From Phycisphaeraceae bacterium (lineage in GTDB: Bacteria > Planctomycetota > Phycisphaerae > Phycisphaerales > UBA1924), in contig JAHBXB010000007.1 of NCBI GenBank assembly GCA_019636655.1, forward strand, positions 1 through 64,000: 64,000 nucleotides of DNA. Direction: 5' to 3'. A program made the position numbers and the translations under genes. This document shows positions 1 to 10,128 of this stretch, piece after piece (position 1 is the stretch's first letter; each line of letters opens with the position of its first letter). The notes below the pieces were generated by a model, which made no database searches, was not told the DNA's origin, and worked only from the letters and a program-made list of their open reading frames with translations.

Positions 1-102
1 GTCGATCGGCAGGTGATCAAAGGGAACCGGCTGGGCGTTCGCGGGGGAGACCGCGAAGGCGAATAGCAACAGCGTGGCGCGGTAGGACAAGCGTGACAAC
101 AT
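1..102 (-). CDS. N-terminus of a secreted protein, cut by the left edge
   Basis: The first 34 codons of a minus-strand gene lie here and continue beyond the window. The ATG ends at 102 and is preceded by GGAG six nt upstream, a reasonable ribosome site. The peptide begins MLSRLSYRATLLLFAFAV and continues to SPANAQ, a textbook signal peptide (Arg in the n-region, a Leu/Phe/Ala core, and cleavage expected after ANA). Nothing of the mature domain is visible, so no function can be given. The gene lies downstream of, and in the same direction as, the secreted protein at 323-1924. Confidence 0.7.
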   Translation of the reverse strand, partial: MLSRLSYRATLLLFAFAVSPANAQPVPFDHLPID

Positions 103-261
103 TCCCTACTCCAAGAATCGGCACCTCACCGCGCACTCCCTGCCGCGACGCACAAGGGCGCAGCACGCGTTCACACGCAAGCGGTGGGTGTTAGATCAGA
201 CACGCCCACGAGCAAACGTCAAGCCGTTACCCGGCAGAAGCCGGTGATCCGCTCGGAAAAC

Positions 262-291
262 ACCGTCCTATGACAGATCTGTTGGGACGGT
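262..291 (-). terminator. Hairpin downstream of the 323-1924 gene, probable terminator
   Basis: A 7-bp inverted repeat (ACCGTCC at 262-268, GGACGGT at 285-291) encloses a further palindrome ACAGATCTGT at 273-282. Read on the minus strand it follows the stop of the 533-residue protein and is followed by GTTTTCC, a short U-rich stretch. It is probably an intrinsic terminator, although the U-tract is weak. Confidence 0.4.
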
Positions 292-322
292 GATCGGATC
301 GGGATGCCCGCTCTTGCCTGCC

Positions 323-1924
323 TTAGCACCCGCCGCCAAGCTGGTTTAGCCATGTGTTGATGAACAGCGCCAGGTCGCTCGGCGTGATGGCCTGATCCTG
401 GTCAAAATCGGCCACCAGTGTCTGGCCGGTGATCGAGGCGAGCCAGTCGTTCACGAAGCCGGCGATGTCGCTCGGGGTGATCGAGCCGTCGTGGTCCCAG
501 TCGGCCGAGCACGAGGGCGGCTGTGATGTCACCGTGCCCGAGAGCAGCACGATCCGCACCGGCTGGTCGGGATCATCGGAGATGATCGCGAGCGTTCCGC
601 TCTTGGGGCCAGGGGCGGACGTGTCCATCACGATCGAGTGCAGGTTGGAACCGCCGCCCGCCGCGTCGATGAACACGCCTGCCGGTGCGCCGAAACCGCT
701 CGAGGCGTCGAACGAGTAGTGCAGATCCGAGATCCCCCCCGCGGTCCACAACGCGACATCACCGGCGTTGAACACCGGGAGATCCGCGGAAGCCGGGGCG
801 TTGAGCGCCACCTCGCCGAACTCGATCGCCGCGACCGATGCCGCCTTCGCCGGCACCCGCAGATCCAGGAACACGGGCAGGTGCCCGGCCCCCGCGCACA
901 CGTTGATCAGGGCCTGCGCGATCGCCGGGCCCACCATCGCGTTCCCGGTTGTCGTCAGCGTTGAGTCGAACGACGTTCCATCATTTCCCCACGCCCTGTA
1001 GGAGTGGTTCGGGTCATTCCACGTCGTCGTGCTGTACGCGATGTTCGGATTGCCGATGTAGTCCAGCCCCGAACCGTTGATCAGCGACGCCGAGAGCAGG
1101 ATCTGGTCGTGCCGATCATCCATCCCGCCCGCGCCGGCCGGATCCTGCGTGTGCACGAAGCGGTATGCCGAGTTGTTGTTCCACGACGCCGGCGTCTTGA
1201 TCGGATCGAAGAACCGACCGGTGTTGTTGACCTGCGAGCCGATGAGCTCCGCGTAGAACGATTCCGTCGCCGACTGCACGTTCAGGTCGCCGGCCACCAG
1301 GAAGCTGTACCCAACGGGCAGACCTGTCCCCGCCATCGTCTGCCCCGACAGGTTCACCGCGTTCTGCCCCTCGGCGTTGTCGCGGATGCGTTGCGACTCA
1401 ATCAGCCGTCGCCCCTCCGAGTTCGTCCCGCCCTGCGCCTTCATGTGCACGGCGTAGCACCCGATCGACGCCGCGTTCGAGGTGTACCCGATCGGCCTGA
1501 GGTCGTACCGGTACGTGTTCCGCGGCTGGTTGCTCGTGCTCGTTGATCCGTAGCCGACAATCGTCGTCCCCAGGTAGCCCACCTTGGATACCCGGTAGAA
1601 GAACGCCCCGTCGGTGTCCGGTCCGTCGATGAACGGCGCCGCCGCCCACGTCCCCGGACCGCTCGCCGCGTTCAGGATGCTCAGGAACGAGTTCACCGCC
1701 GACTGGTTCAGGAACTCCAGCGCGATGATCACATCCGGCGTCATCGACCGACCGTTGAACTCGGCAAAGATCGCTGTGGTCAGATCGGCGTTGCGCCCGC
1801 CGCCGTAGTTCGAGATGTTCCACGTGGCGACACGGAGCTGAGCGACCGCTGGAGCGGCAACGCTGAGACAGGCACCGGCGGCAAACGCGCCCAGAAGCGT
1901 GCGGGCGGAAAAGCGAAGCGTCAT
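323..1924 (-). CDS. Secreted endonuclease/exonuclease/phosphatase-fold protein with dockerin-like tail
   Basis: This is a 533-residue exported protein. A signal peptide (residues 1-28, ending AVA-Q) is followed by an EEP-fold domain. The visible signatures are ATWNI near residue 33, an acidic ALEFLN near 68, the metal-site GDLN segment, DRHDQ, and a late GHLPVF that corresponds to the family's DHxPV. The enzyme probably hydrolyses phosphodiester or phosphomonoester bonds outside the cytoplasm; its substrate is unknown. A linker of choice-of-anchor type leads to two calcium-loop repeats in the last ~60 residues (DWDHDGSITPSDIAGFVNDW and a second copy), the same tail found on four other proteins here. 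The final DHxPV aspartate is replaced by Gly, so catalytic competence should be checked. The start ATG follows a GAGAGAG purine stretch. Confidence 0.75.
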   Translation of the reverse strand: MTLRFSARTLLGAFAAGACLSVAAPAVAQLRVATWNISNYGGGRNADLTTAIFAEFNGRSMTPDVIIALEFLNQSAVNSFLSILNAASGPGTWAAAPFIDGPDTDGAFFYRVSKVGYLGTTIVGYGSTSTSNQPRNTYRYDLRPIGYTSNAASIGCYAVHMKAQGGTNSEGRRLIESQRIRDNAEGQNAVNLSGQTMAGTGLPVGYSFLVAGDLNVQSATESFYAELIGSQVNNTGRFFDPIKTPASWNNNSAYRFVHTQDPAGAGGMDDRHDQILLSASLINGSGLDYIGNPNIAYSTTTWNDPNHSYRAWGNDGTSFDSTLTTTGNAMVGPAIAQALINVCAGAGHLPVFLDLRVPAKAASVAAIEFGEVALNAPASADLPVFNAGDVALWTAGGISDLHYSFDASSGFGAPAGVFIDAAGGGSNLHSIVMDTSAPGPKSGTLAIISDDPDQPVRIVLLSGTVTSQPPSCSADWDHDGSITPSDIAGFVNDWLASITGQTLVADFDQDQAITPSDLALFINTWLNQLGGGC

Positions 1925-2142
1925 GGGTTCTCTCTCGTGGGCGTGCGGGCGGAACGGCCCGTGCGGGGTGCATCGACCGCGCGGCCGGCGGACAGTCGCA
2001 CAATGTACGCACGTCTAGCCACCGAGCGCCACTCTTCGCGCTCCGTTCGCACAAATAAACGAACCCTCAACACATCCGGTCGGACATGGTTTGGGCTCGT
2101 GCCGTCGCAGAACGTCCCAGAATACCCGTGGTAGGACCGTGT

Positions 2143-4218
2143 TCAGGACGCCGGGCACCCGTTCGCGATCGCGCCGAACCACGCCTGGATGAACGCCGCG
2201 ATGTCCGCCGGGTCCACGTCCCCATCACGCTCGAAGTCCGAGTCCGTTGATCCCGTCGTGATGCCAAAGAACCAGGCGTTGACGAAGACGGCGATGTCCA
2301 CCGGCTCGATCACCCCGTTGCCGTCCCGGTCGGCTCTGCACGACGTCCCCTGGAACTCGAACGCCCCGACATCCGCCAGCGGCCCGCCGATCGAGATATC
2401 CGGCATCCCCGGATCATCGCGCGTCCGGTTGCGCATCGCCAGGTCCAGCGGTACGCGCTCGAAGGTGTTCCCGTCGTTGTCCAGGTCCGCCGTGTCCAGC
2501 GGGATCGCCGCGTTGTTCGCCCGGTCGATGCACGGCGAAGCGCCGCGGAGCTGCAGGTTGTCGTCCAGCGTTCCCACGATGTTGTCGGCCCCGTCGGCGT
2601 CGACGAACCGCGGGTTCGCGTTGAAGTTGCCGCCCCCCGCGTAGCCCCCCTGGATGTCCGACGACGACACGTTGGCCACGCCGAAGATCGCCGCCGTCGG
2701 GTTCCCCCACACGATGCTGTTCGTCACCGCAATCCGCGCGCCCGTCGTCCCGAAGGGGTTCGTCGCCAGCACCGCCGCGTTCGGATTGCCGCCGTTGCCC
2801 GAGAGCGTGCAGTTGATCAGGTCCAGGAACGCCGAGTTGGCGCACGCCGCGCCGCCCTGCAGCGACGGCGCCCCGCCCGCTGTGTTGCCCGAAAACGCGA
2901 CGTTCACCGCCGTCGCGTTCCCCAGGTTGTGCACCGCTCCCCCCGCCAGCGTCGCCCGGTTCCCCAGCAGCCACAGGTTCTCCAGCAGGCACGTCGCCGC
3001 CGTGTTGCTGATCGCCCCGCCGAACCGCGCCGAGTTCTCCAGGAACGTCGACGTGATCACCGTCAGCGACCCCGCCTCCGCCAACAGCCCGCCGCCCACC
3101 CCCGCCAGCGCCGCCGCTTCGACCTCGTTGTTCCGGATCACGCAGTTCGCGATCGTCAGCGACCCCCCCGTCATCCGGATCCCGCCGCCCAACTCGTTGA
3201 GGTTGTTGTACGCACCGGTGATCGTGAACCCGTCGAGCCGCGATCCTGTAGCCCCCGAGACCACCACGTGGTACGCGTTGTCCCCCGGCTCTTCGACGTC
3301 CCCCAGTTCACCGCTCAGCACGGTCGGGTTCGCCGCGACATTCCGCTGCGCCAGCGAACTCTCGTTCCCCAGGAACCCGCCGTACACCGCGCACCCCGAG
3401 GGGAGCGTGAACACCACCGACCGCGCATCGCCGGGAATCGAGGCGTTCGTCGGCGTGTAGACCGCGCGCGCCACCCAGATCTCCTGCACCACCCCGCCCG
3501 AATCGCGGGCCATCGCCAGCGCCGTCTCCAGCGACGTTACCGCGTTCAGCCACGATGAGCCGTCCGCCGTTCCGACCGCCGCGGGTCTTACGTAAACCCG
3601 GCGCGGATGCACCAGCGCCGCCTGCACTCCGTTCACCCCGCAGAATCCCACGCTCGGCGCCGCCGTGATGAAGATGGCGCCCGTCGATGTCACCACGTCG
3701 TGCTCCGCGTGCGTCACCCCCGCCACGAACGAGTTCACCGGCATCGCCCCGCCCACCGTCTGCGGATTCGGGCTCGTCGAGCCGCCCACCGTCACGTTCG
3801 TCCGAGCGATCGATGAGTCCGGCTGGATCGAGTACGTGTACACCCGGTACCGCCCCGGCACCAGGTTCGAGATCGTCAGATCCACCGCCCCCGCCGTGCC
3901 AAGGTCCGTTACGTCGTCCAGCAGCATCCCGAACTGCCCCGTCGTGTTCCCGTTGTCGAACGCGAACGCCGCCGGCGGGTTCCCCGCTCTCGACAGCGAA
4001 GGCCCCGCCGCCCCCGACACCGTCACCAACGCGAACGGCCCCGCACCCGCGGCCGCCACCGTGTTCCACACCCCAGCCTGTCCCGCCGCGCCGCCAAACG
4101 TCGGCGACCCGGCGCCGGGCCCCGCCCCGGCGTCAAAGTCGATATTCACGGATTGCGCACCGGCTATCGCCGCGGCGACCCACGTGATCGCGGCCGCTCC
4201 GAGCCTGCGGGCGAGCAT
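2143..4218 (-). CDS. Secreted parallel beta-helix protein with dockerin-like tail
   Basis: The ATG ending at 4218 is chosen because GGAGG lies about eight nt upstream and it opens directly into a signal peptide (MLARRLGAAAITWVAAAIAG). The 691-residue product has an N-terminal beta-sandwich-like region, then a right-handed beta-helix built of short Asn/Gly-rich rungs between roughly residues 210 and 600 (for example repeated NCVI/NNE, GGGL and NSIVWGN elements), typical of pectate-lyase-fold or polymorphic outer-membrane-like surface proteins. It ends in two calcium-loop repeats with DIAxF(V/I)xAWF. Proteins of this architecture are usually surface-bound or secreted adhesins or polysaccharide lyases. 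No catalytic residues can be assigned, so it should be treated as a beta-helix surface protein. Confidence 0.75.
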   Translation of the reverse strand: MLARRLGAAAITWVAAAIAGAQSVNIDFDAGAGPGAGSPTFGGAAGQAGVWNTVAAAGAGPFALVTVSGAAGPSLSRAGNPPAAFAFDNGNTTGQFGMLLDDVTDLGTAGAVDLTISNLVPGRYRVYTYSIQPDSSIARTNVTVGGSTSPNPQTVGGAMPVNSFVAGVTHAEHDVVTSTGAIFITAAPSVGFCGVNGVQAALVHPRRVYVRPAAVGTADGSSWLNAVTSLETALAMARDSGGVVQEIWVARAVYTPTNASIPGDARSVVFTLPSGCAVYGGFLGNESSLAQRNVAANPTVLSGELGDVEEPGDNAYHVVVSGATGSRLDGFTITGAYNNLNELGGGIRMTGGSLTIANCVIRNNEVEAAALAGVGGGLLAEAGSLTVITSTFLENSARFGGAISNTAATCLLENLWLLGNRATLAGGAVHNLGNATAVNVAFSGNTAGGAPSLQGGAACANSAFLDLINCTLSGNGGNPNAAVLATNPFGTTGARIAVTNSIVWGNPTAAIFGVANVSSSDIQGGYAGGGNFNANPRFVDADGADNIVGTLDDNLQLRGASPCIDRANNAAIPLDTADLDNDGNTFERVPLDLAMRNRTRDDPGMPDISIGGPLADVGAFEFQGTSCRADRDGNGVIEPVDIAVFVNAWFFGITTGSTDSDFERDGDVDPADIAAFIQAWFGAIANGCPAS

Positions 4219-4278
4219 GACCTGTACCTCCGTACGACAGACTAAACGCCCCGTGGGCCACGTCAAGTGGGCTCGGCC

Positions 4279-5562
4279 CTAAGAGCACGCGGAAGCAACC
4301 GCCGCAAGCCAATCGTAGATAAACCCCGCGACATCCGCCGGGTCCACCGTCCCATTTCCGTCAAAGTCTCCCGCCACAGTCCCGGTCCCCAGGCTCCCCA
4401 GCCACACCGAGATGAACAGCGCAATGTCCGTCGGATCCGCCACGCCCGATCGATCGATGTCCGCCGCGCAGTGCAGCGACCCCGCATCGCCCGTCAGCCG
4501 GAACGCCACCACCCGGTTCGTACTCAGCGGATCCCCGTCGTCCACGATCCCCACCAGCGACCATCCCCCGCCCGGCAACGGCGGCCCGAGCGCCAACCCC
4601 TCCATGTTGAGGTGGCTTCCCGAATACAGCAGCCTCTTCCCTACCGGCGTGTACGCCTGCCCGATCAGGCCCGCATCCGTCGGCGGCGCCGCGATGTCGC
4701 TCGCCCCCTGCATCGCCAACTCGTAGATGCGGCTCTGGAACGTCGGGATGATGAACGGCGCGGCCAGCGACCGCTCGAGCGACAGCACCACCCCCGATGG
4801 CAGCACCACCAGCGCGCTGACGCCGCTCCTCGACCCGCTCGTCGGTGCGCCGTGTAGTGGCTGCACCGCGCACGCGAACTGCGACGAAGCGACCGACGGC
4901 AGCAGCCCCGCGCCGGCGCTGGTGTACCGCACCAGTCGCACCGTCGTCCCCGCCGCCTGCGTGGAGAGAGCGCCGTCCACCGTCAGCGCCTCCTCGTTGC
5001 ACACCCACACCTCGCCCCCGCCGCTCCTCATCGACACCGATTCAAATCCGAAGTTCGTGCGCCGGCTGGCGAACACCGCCGGCGCCGCGATCACCCCCGC
5101 CAGCGATCCATCCACGAGCCGATACTCGCGGACCGACGGCCCCCCCTCCTCGCACAGCAGCACGCTGTACCGCAGCGCCCCTGTGTACGCGATGTCCTCG
5201 AAGTCCATCGTCTCCGCCAGCGAGACCGCGCCCGCCACCGACGCCGACACCACCGCGCCGTCCGCCGCGAGCACGAGGTCGAGCATCACCACCTTGTTCG
5301 AGTTGTCCATCACCGCCGCCCACCGCGCCCCCGCCACATGCGTGAGCCCGCTCAGCCCCGTGATGGTGAACGCCTGCCCGTGCTGATCCACCGCCGACGA
5401 CGGCAGGCCCACGCTGTTGCGGTACGTCACCGCCAGCGGCTGTGCCCACGCCGCGCCGGCTCCAACCACGCTCCACGCGGCCGCCACCGCCAGCGCCATG
5501 CTCCGCGATCCACCCGATCGTTCCATACCCAAGGCCGCCCCCTTCCTGAAGACCCGCCCCAT
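4279..5562 (-). CDS. Secreted phytase-like esterase-domain protein with dockerin-like tail
   Basis: The product is about 427 residues. The chosen ATG (ending 5562) has GAAGGG four nt upstream. A second in-frame ATG ending at 5526 would give a cleaner signal peptide (MERSGGSRSMALAVAAAWSV...AWAQ) and is the alternative. The mature region resembles the esterase-like phytase domain: an early LSGLTHVAG segment, a central ETMDFEDIAY motif, then FGFESVS and NMEGLALGPPLPGG, all regularly spaced as blades of a beta-propeller. The C-terminus carries the dockerin-like pair (DIDRSGVADPTDIALF and DFDGNGTVDPADVAGF). It probably acts extracellularly on phosphate or carboxylic esters; the substrate is unknown. 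Confidence 0.7.
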   Translation of the reverse strand: MGRVFRKGAALGMERSGGSRSMALAVAAAWSVVGAGAAWAQPLAVTYRNSVGLPSSAVDQHGQAFTITGLSGLTHVAGARWAAVMDNSNKVVMLDLVLAADGAVVSASVAGAVSLAETMDFEDIAYTGALRYSVLLCEEGGPSVREYRLVDGSLAGVIAAPAVFASRRTNFGFESVSMRSGGGEVWVCNEEALTVDGALSTQAAGTTVRLVRYTSAGAGLLPSVASSQFACAVQPLHGAPTSGSRSGVSALVVLPSGVVLSLERSLAAPFIIPTFQSRIYELAMQGASDIAAPPTDAGLIGQAYTPVGKRLLYSGSHLNMEGLALGPPLPGGGWSLVGIVDDGDPLSTNRVVAFRLTGDAGSLHCAADIDRSGVADPTDIALFISVWLGSLGTGTVAGDFDGNGTVDPADVAGFIYDWLAAVASACS

Positions 5563-5638
5563 ACAACCCTTCGAATTGAGAACGAACGGTCTGTCTATCG
5601 GCCTGATCGACCCTACCACGCCTGTCAACCCACGCCCG

Positions 5639-7408
5639 TCAACCGCTGCCAAGCCCAGCCGCGCACCGCTCACGCCACAGCCCGCGCATCACCGCCCCGA
5701 ACCTCGCCGCAAACCCCGCGCCGTCGCACAGCACGCTCCCCCGCATCGTCTCCCGCAGCCCGCCGCGAAGCGCCGCGAGACGATCCCGGTCTCCCGCCAG
5801 CCCCGCGGCTGTCTGCACAAACTCATCGTCACTCCCCGCCGCCAGATCCGACAGGCCCACCGCCGACAGCAACGACAGCCCCACGCGCGAGGCGTGCACG
5901 CCGCCCACCTTGCTCACCACCGGCACCCCCATCCACAGCGCCTCGCACGTCGTCGTCGTGCCGCAGTAGGGGAACGTGTCGAGCGCGATGTCGATCTCCG
6001 CGTACGCCGCAAGGTGGTCCGCCGCTCGATCGTGCGGCGCGACAATCCGCACCCGATCCACCCCCAGCCCCGCGGCCGCGAGCCGCCCGCGCAGCACCTC
6101 GCGCACCTCGGCCTGCACCAGCGCCATGTTCTTGATGACCAGTGTCGATCCCGGCATCGCCTCCAGCACCCGCGACCACAGCCGCAGCAGCGGGGGGTTG
6201 ATCTTCTGCAGCGCGTTGAACGATCCGAACCGGATCCCCCCCTCCGCCCGCCCGGCACGTGCCGCCCCCGCGTCCCCCTCCTGCGGCTCGTAGCACAGGA
6301 AGCACGGGTCCAGCCGCATCAGCCGCTCCGTCGCGAACCGCTCGGCTTCCCCCGGCGGGTCCGTCAGCGAATCAACCAGCCGGAAGTCCACCCGCGTGCA
6401 CCCGGTCGTCGCCGGGTATCCGAGGTACGTCCCCTGCAGCGGCGCGCACCGCTGCGCCATGGGATCCAGTGCCGGCTCCCCCGTGTACCCACCGAGTTCA
6501 ATCAGGATGTCGATCCGGTCGCCGCGGATCGCCGCCGCCTGCTCGGCGGTCCCCACGCCGGCGAGCACGACAAACCCGGCACCCATCGACGCAAGCCGCT
6601 GCGACATCCCATCCGTCCGCGAGGACGTCATGTACATCCGCACGCTGAACGACCCCCCGTCCAGGTTCCGCAGCAGCGGCCCGAGGAACCGCGCCACCAC
6701 GTGGTTGTTCAGGTCCGCCGAGAGAAGCCCGATCCGCAGCGGCCGCTCCGCGTCCAGGTCCCACGCGCCCGGCGGCTGCTCCGGCAGCCGTGATTCAAGC
6801 AGCGCCCCCGCCGCGCGGTGCAGATCGAACGCATCCGCCGGCTCCACCGTCGGCTCGTAGTTCGCGGCGAACGCCCGGAACCGCGCCAGCCGCAGCGATC
6901 CCGGGTTCGCCGCGCACCCCGCCCCGGCGATCTCCACGGCCCGCGCGGTGTCCCCCAGCAGCAGCGCCAGCCGCCCCGCCTCGATCGCCAGCACCTCGCT
7001 CGCCGGGTGCGCCTTGAGCCCGCGCTCGGCGATCCCCAGCGCCCGGCCCAGTCGCTTGGCCCCCGCGTGCGCCGAGGCGAGCTTGGCGAGCGCGTCAGGA
7101 TGCTCCGGCGACCGGGCCAGCACCCGCTCCACCGCGCCCGCCGCATCGTCGTACCGCCCCAGCCGGAAGAGCAGGTCCGCCCACGCGAACGCCGCCTCCG
7201 CCACCTCCGGCGCCGCCTCCGCCGCCCGCTTCGCGTAGAACTCCGCCTGCACCAGCTTCCCCTGCATCGCCAGCGACGCCGACATCAGCGAGTTCGCGCC
7301 GGGATCCCCCGGCGATCGCTGCAGCACGCGCAGCGCCCCCGCGCAGGCCTGCTCGAATCGCCCGGCATCGAACTGCCGGTAGGCCTGTTGGAGCGGTGCT
7401 TCGGCCAT
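5639..7408 (-). CDS. TPR-containing GT41-like (SPINDLY/O-GlcNAc transferase family) glycosyltransferase
   Basis: The product is 589 residues from the ATG ending 7408. Residues ~5-200 are TPR-like helical repeats (AYRQFDAGRFEQAC, AKRAAEAAPEVAEAAF and others). Residues ~235-580 match the GT41 catalytic region: RIGLLSADLNNHVVARFLGP, an ILIELGGYTG segment, GTYLGYPATTG, FGSFNALQKINP, and the strongly diagnostic DTFPYCGTTTTCEALWMGVP followed by HASRVGLSLL. GT41 enzymes transfer GlcNAc or fucose from nucleotide sugars to Ser/Thr of proteins. Bacterial homologues are common in planctomycetes but their targets are mostly unknown. The ATG has no Shine-Dalgarno; a TACGAT hexamer sits eight nt upstream. 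An upstream in-frame TTG ending at 7474 is possible but less likely. Confidence 0.85.
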   Translation of the reverse strand: MAEAPLQQAYRQFDAGRFEQACAGALRVLQRSPGDPGANSLMSASLAMQGKLVQAEFYAKRAAEAAPEVAEAAFAWADLLFRLGRYDDAAGAVERVLARSPEHPDALAKLASAHAGAKRLGRALGIAERGLKAHPASEVLAIEAGRLALLLGDTARAVEIAGAGCAANPGSLRLARFRAFAANYEPTVEPADAFDLHRAAGALLESRLPEQPPGAWDLDAERPLRIGLLSADLNNHVVARFLGPLLRNLDGGSFSVRMYMTSSRTDGMSQRLASMGAGFVVLAGVGTAEQAAAIRGDRIDILIELGGYTGEPALDPMAQRCAPLQGTYLGYPATTGCTRVDFRLVDSLTDPPGEAERFATERLMRLDPCFLCYEPQEGDAGAARAGRAEGGIRFGSFNALQKINPPLLRLWSRVLEAMPGSTLVIKNMALVQAEVREVLRGRLAAAGLGVDRVRIVAPHDRAADHLAAYAEIDIALDTFPYCGTTTTCEALWMGVPVVSKVGGVHASRVGLSLLSAVGLSDLAAGSDDEFVQTAAGLAGDRDRLAALRGGLRETMRGSVLCDGAGFAARFGAVMRGLWRERCAAGLGSG

Positions 7409-7416
7409 CAGCCGCG

Positions 7417-7422
7417 ATCGTA
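7417..7422 (-). promoter_or_regulatory. Candidate -10 element (TACGAT), leaderless start
   Basis: TACGAT ends eight nt before the ATG of the GT41-like gene and no ribosome-binding sequence lies between them, so transcription would begin at or next to the start codon. It belongs to a recurring set described in the findings. Confidence 0.4.
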
Positions 7423-7476
7423 ACCGGTTCGCGGGAACCGCATCGCTCGGAGCGCCGCCGAGCGGGGCCACCAACG

Positions 7477-7503
7477 AAAAAGGCCCCGGATCACTCCGGG
7501 GCC
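7477..7503 (-). terminator. Intrinsic terminator of clpC
   Basis: Read on the minus strand, a 9-bp stem (GGCCCCGGA / TCCGGGGCC) with a four-nt loop is followed by TTTTT. It lies about 30 nt past the clpC stop codon and just upstream of the GT41-like gene's promoter, so it separates the two transcription units. Confidence 0.8.
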
Positions 7504-7533
7504 CTGTGGATCAATCGTGCGTTTGCGCGATGC

Positions 7534-10128
7534 CTACGCGCTCGCCGTCACCGGCCGGTCACCCTTGTCCTTCTTCGGCGGGGTCTCCGTGGGCGATTCC
7601 TCGAAGCTGAAGAACAGGTGCTCCTCGGGCTTCTTGCCGTTCGCATCCGGCTCGTCGTCCTTCTTCGTCACCTTTACCTTGCACGGCGGCTTGAAGTCGC
7701 CCTGCAGCAGCATCTCCGACAGCGGGTCCTCCAGGTACGTCCCGATCGCCCGCCGCAGCGGCCTGGCGCCGAAGTCCGGGTTGTACCCCTTGTCGATCAG
7801 GAAGTCCTTCGCCTTCTGATCCAGCTCCAGCACCACGCCCTGGGCCGTCAGACGCTTCATCACCTTGCCGACCTCCAGCTCGATGATGTTCGTCAGGTTC
7901 TCCTTGTTCAGCGGCCGGAACACGATCACGTCGTCAAGCCGGTTGATGAACTCGGGCCGGAAGAACCGCTCGATCTCCTTCATCAGGATCGTCTTGATGT
8001 TGTCGAAGTCCACGCCGTCCGCCCGCTTCTGGAAGCCGAAGCCGCCGCCGCCCTTGATCAGATCCGCCCCGATGTTCGAGGTCATGATCATCACCGTGTT
8101 GCGGAAGTCGACGTTGCGGCCGAACGAGTCCGTCAGCCGGCCCTCTTCCATGATCTGCAGCAGCATGTTGAACACGTCCGGGTGCGCCTTCTCGACCTCG
8201 TCGAGCAGCACCACCGAGTACGGCCGCCGCCGCACGCGCTCCGTCAGCTGGCCGCCCTCTTCGTACCCGACGTACCCGGGGGGAGCGCCCACCAGCCGGC
8301 TCACGTTGTGCTTCTCCATGTACTCCGACATGTCCAGCACGATCATCGCGTCCTCGTCGCCGAACATGAACTCCGCCAGCGCCTTGCACACCAGCGTCTT
8401 GCCCACGCCCGACGGGCCCAGGAACAGGAACGAACCCATCGGCCGCTTCGGGTCCTTCAGGCCCGCACGCGCACGCCGGATGCTCTTGGAGATGGCCTTG
8501 ATCGCCTCCTCCTGCGACACCACGCGCCGGTGCAGCTCCTTCTCCAGGTCCAGCAGCCGCTGGGCCTCTTCCTTCTCCAGCCGCTGCAGCGGGACGCCCG
8601 TCATCTTGCTCACGACCTCGGCGATGACGTTGTCGTCGACGATCCCCGAGATCTCCTTCGTCTTGTCCCGCCACTCCTTCTGCAGCCGCTCCTTGTCGCG
8701 GCGCAGCTGCTCCGCCTTGTCACGCAGCTCCGCAGCGCGCTCGTAGTCCGCGGCCTTCACGGCCTCGTCCTTCTCCACGCTCAGCCGCTCGATGTCGCCC
8801 TCGAGGTCCGCCAGGTTCGGCGGCTTGGTCATGCTCTTGATCCGCACCCGCGCACCCGCCTCGTCGATCACGTCGATCGACTTGTCCGGCTGCACCCGCC
8901 CCGAGATGTACCGCCCCGAAAGCTCCACCGCCACCTTGATCGCCTCGTCGGTGATCTGCACGCGGTGGTGCTGCTCGTACCGGTCCCGCAGGCCCTTGAT
9001 GATCTCCACCGTCTGCTCGTTCGTCGGCGGATCCACCGGGATCGACTGGAACCGCCGCGCCAGCGCCGCGTCCTTCTCGATGTACTTGCGGTACTCATCG
9101 AAAGTCGTCGCGCCGATGCACTGGATCTCGCCGCGGGCCAGCGCCGGCTTGAGCACGTTCGACGCGTCGATCGCGCCCTCCGCGCCGCCCGCGCCCACCA
9201 GCGTGTGCAGCTCGTCGATGAACAGGATCACGTTCCCGGCCCGCCGCACCTCGTTCATCACCGCCTTGATCCGCTCCTCGAACTGCCCGCGGTACTTCGT
9301 CCCCGCGACCATCATCGCCAGGTCCAGCACCACCAGCCGCCGGTCGTGCAGGATGTCCGGAACCTCGCCCGAGATGATCCGCTGCGCCAGACCCTCGACG
9401 ATCGCCGTCTTCCCCACCCCGGCCTCGCCCAGCAGCACCGGGTTGTTCTTCGTCCGCCGGCACAGCACCTGCACCAGCCGCTCGATCTCCGTCTCCCGGC
9501 CGATCACCGGGTCCAGCTGCGTCTCCCGCGCCAGCTCCGTCAGGTCACGCCCGAACGAGTCCAGCGCCGGAGTCTTGCTCTTGCCCTTCGACCGCGCCTC
9601 GCCCGACGACGACCCGCCGCCCGACGCCGCCGCCTCGCCCGGCCCCGACGACGCCGCGCCGCCGCCGCCGGTCGCCTCCTCGCTCTCGGTCCCGGCGCCC
9701 AGCAGGTTCAGCACCTCCTCGCGCACCTCCTCCAGCTTCAGCCCCAGGTTCATCAGCACCTGCGCCGCCACCCCGTCGTGCTCACGCAGCAGCCCCAGCA
9801 GCAGGTGCTCCGTCCCGACGTAGTTGTGGTTGAGGTTCCGGGCCTCCTCGATCGCGTACTCGATCACCTTTTTCGCCCGCGGCGTCTGGGGCAGCTTCCC
9901 CATCGTCACCATGTCCGGGCCGGCCTTCACCAGCTTCTCGACCTCCAGGCGCACCTTCCGCAGGTCCACGTCCAAGTTCTTCAGAACGTTCGCGCCGACC
10001 CCGGAGCCCTCCTTCACCAGCCCCAGAAGGATGTGCTCGGTCCCGATGTACTCGTGGTTGAACCGCTGCGCTTCCTGGTTGGCGAGCGCCATCACCTTCC
10101 GCGCGCGATCGGTGAATCGTTCGAACAT
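7534..10128 (-). CDS. clpC: ATP-dependent Clp protease ATP-binding subunit ClpC
   Basis: This is an 864-residue AAA+ unfoldase that feeds substrates to the ClpP peptidase in the cytoplasm. The order is canonical: two Clp_N repeats (residues ~1-145, starting [20 protein letters not shown]), an acidic Gly/Ser linker, AAA-1 with Walker [16 protein letters not shown] and Walker [11 protein letters not shown], a coiled-coil M domain with an UVR-like [16 protein letters not shown] segment (the ClpC hallmark), AAA-2 with [16 protein letters not shown] and [10 protein letters not shown], and a C-terminal D2-small domain. The start is fixed by GAGGAG eight nt upstream of the ATG; upstream in-frame codons do not encode family sequence. 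The gene stands alone, with no ctsR or mcsAB neighbours, and ends at an intrinsic terminator. Confidence 0.97.
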   Translation of the reverse strand: MFERFTDRARKVMALANQEAQRFNHEYIGTEHILLGLVKEGSGVGANVLKNLDVDLRKVRLEVEKLVKAGPDMVTMGKLPQTPRAKKVIEYAIEEARNLNHNYVGTEHLLLGLLREHDGVAAQVLMNLGLKLEEVREEVLNLLGAGTESEEATGGGGAASSGPGEAAASGGGSSSGEARSKGKSKTPALDSFGRDLTELARETQLDPVIGRETEIERLVQVLCRRTKNNPVLLGEAGVGKTAIVEGLAQRIISGEVPDILHDRRLVVLDLAMMVAGTKYRGQFEERIKAVMNEVRRAGNVILFIDELHTLVGAGGAEGAIDASNVLKPALARGEIQCIGATTFDEYRKYIEKDAALARRFQSIPVDPPTNEQTVEIIKGLRDRYEQHHRVQITDEAIKVAVELSGRYISGRVQPDKSIDVIDEAGARVRIKSMTKPPNLADLEGDIERLSVEKDEAVKAADYERAAELRDKAEQLRRDKERLQKEWRDKTKEISGIVDDNVIAEVVSKMTGVPLQRLEKEEAQRLLDLEKELHRRVVSQEEAIKAISKSIRRARAGLKDPKRPMGSFLFLGPSGVGKTLVCKALAEFMFGDEDAMIVLDMSEYMEKHNVSRLVGAPPGYVGYEEGGQLTERVRRRPYSVVLLDEVEKAHPDVFNMLLQIMEEGRLTDSFGRNVDFRNTVMIMTSNIGADLIKGGGGFGFQKRADGVDFDNIKTILMKEIERFFRPEFINRLDDVIVFRPLNKENLTNIIELEVGKVMKRLTAQGVVLELDQKAKDFLIDKGYNPDFGARPLRRAIGTYLEDPLSEMLLQGDFKPPCKVKVTKKDDEPDANGKKPEEHLFFSFEESPTETPPKKDKGDRPVTASA

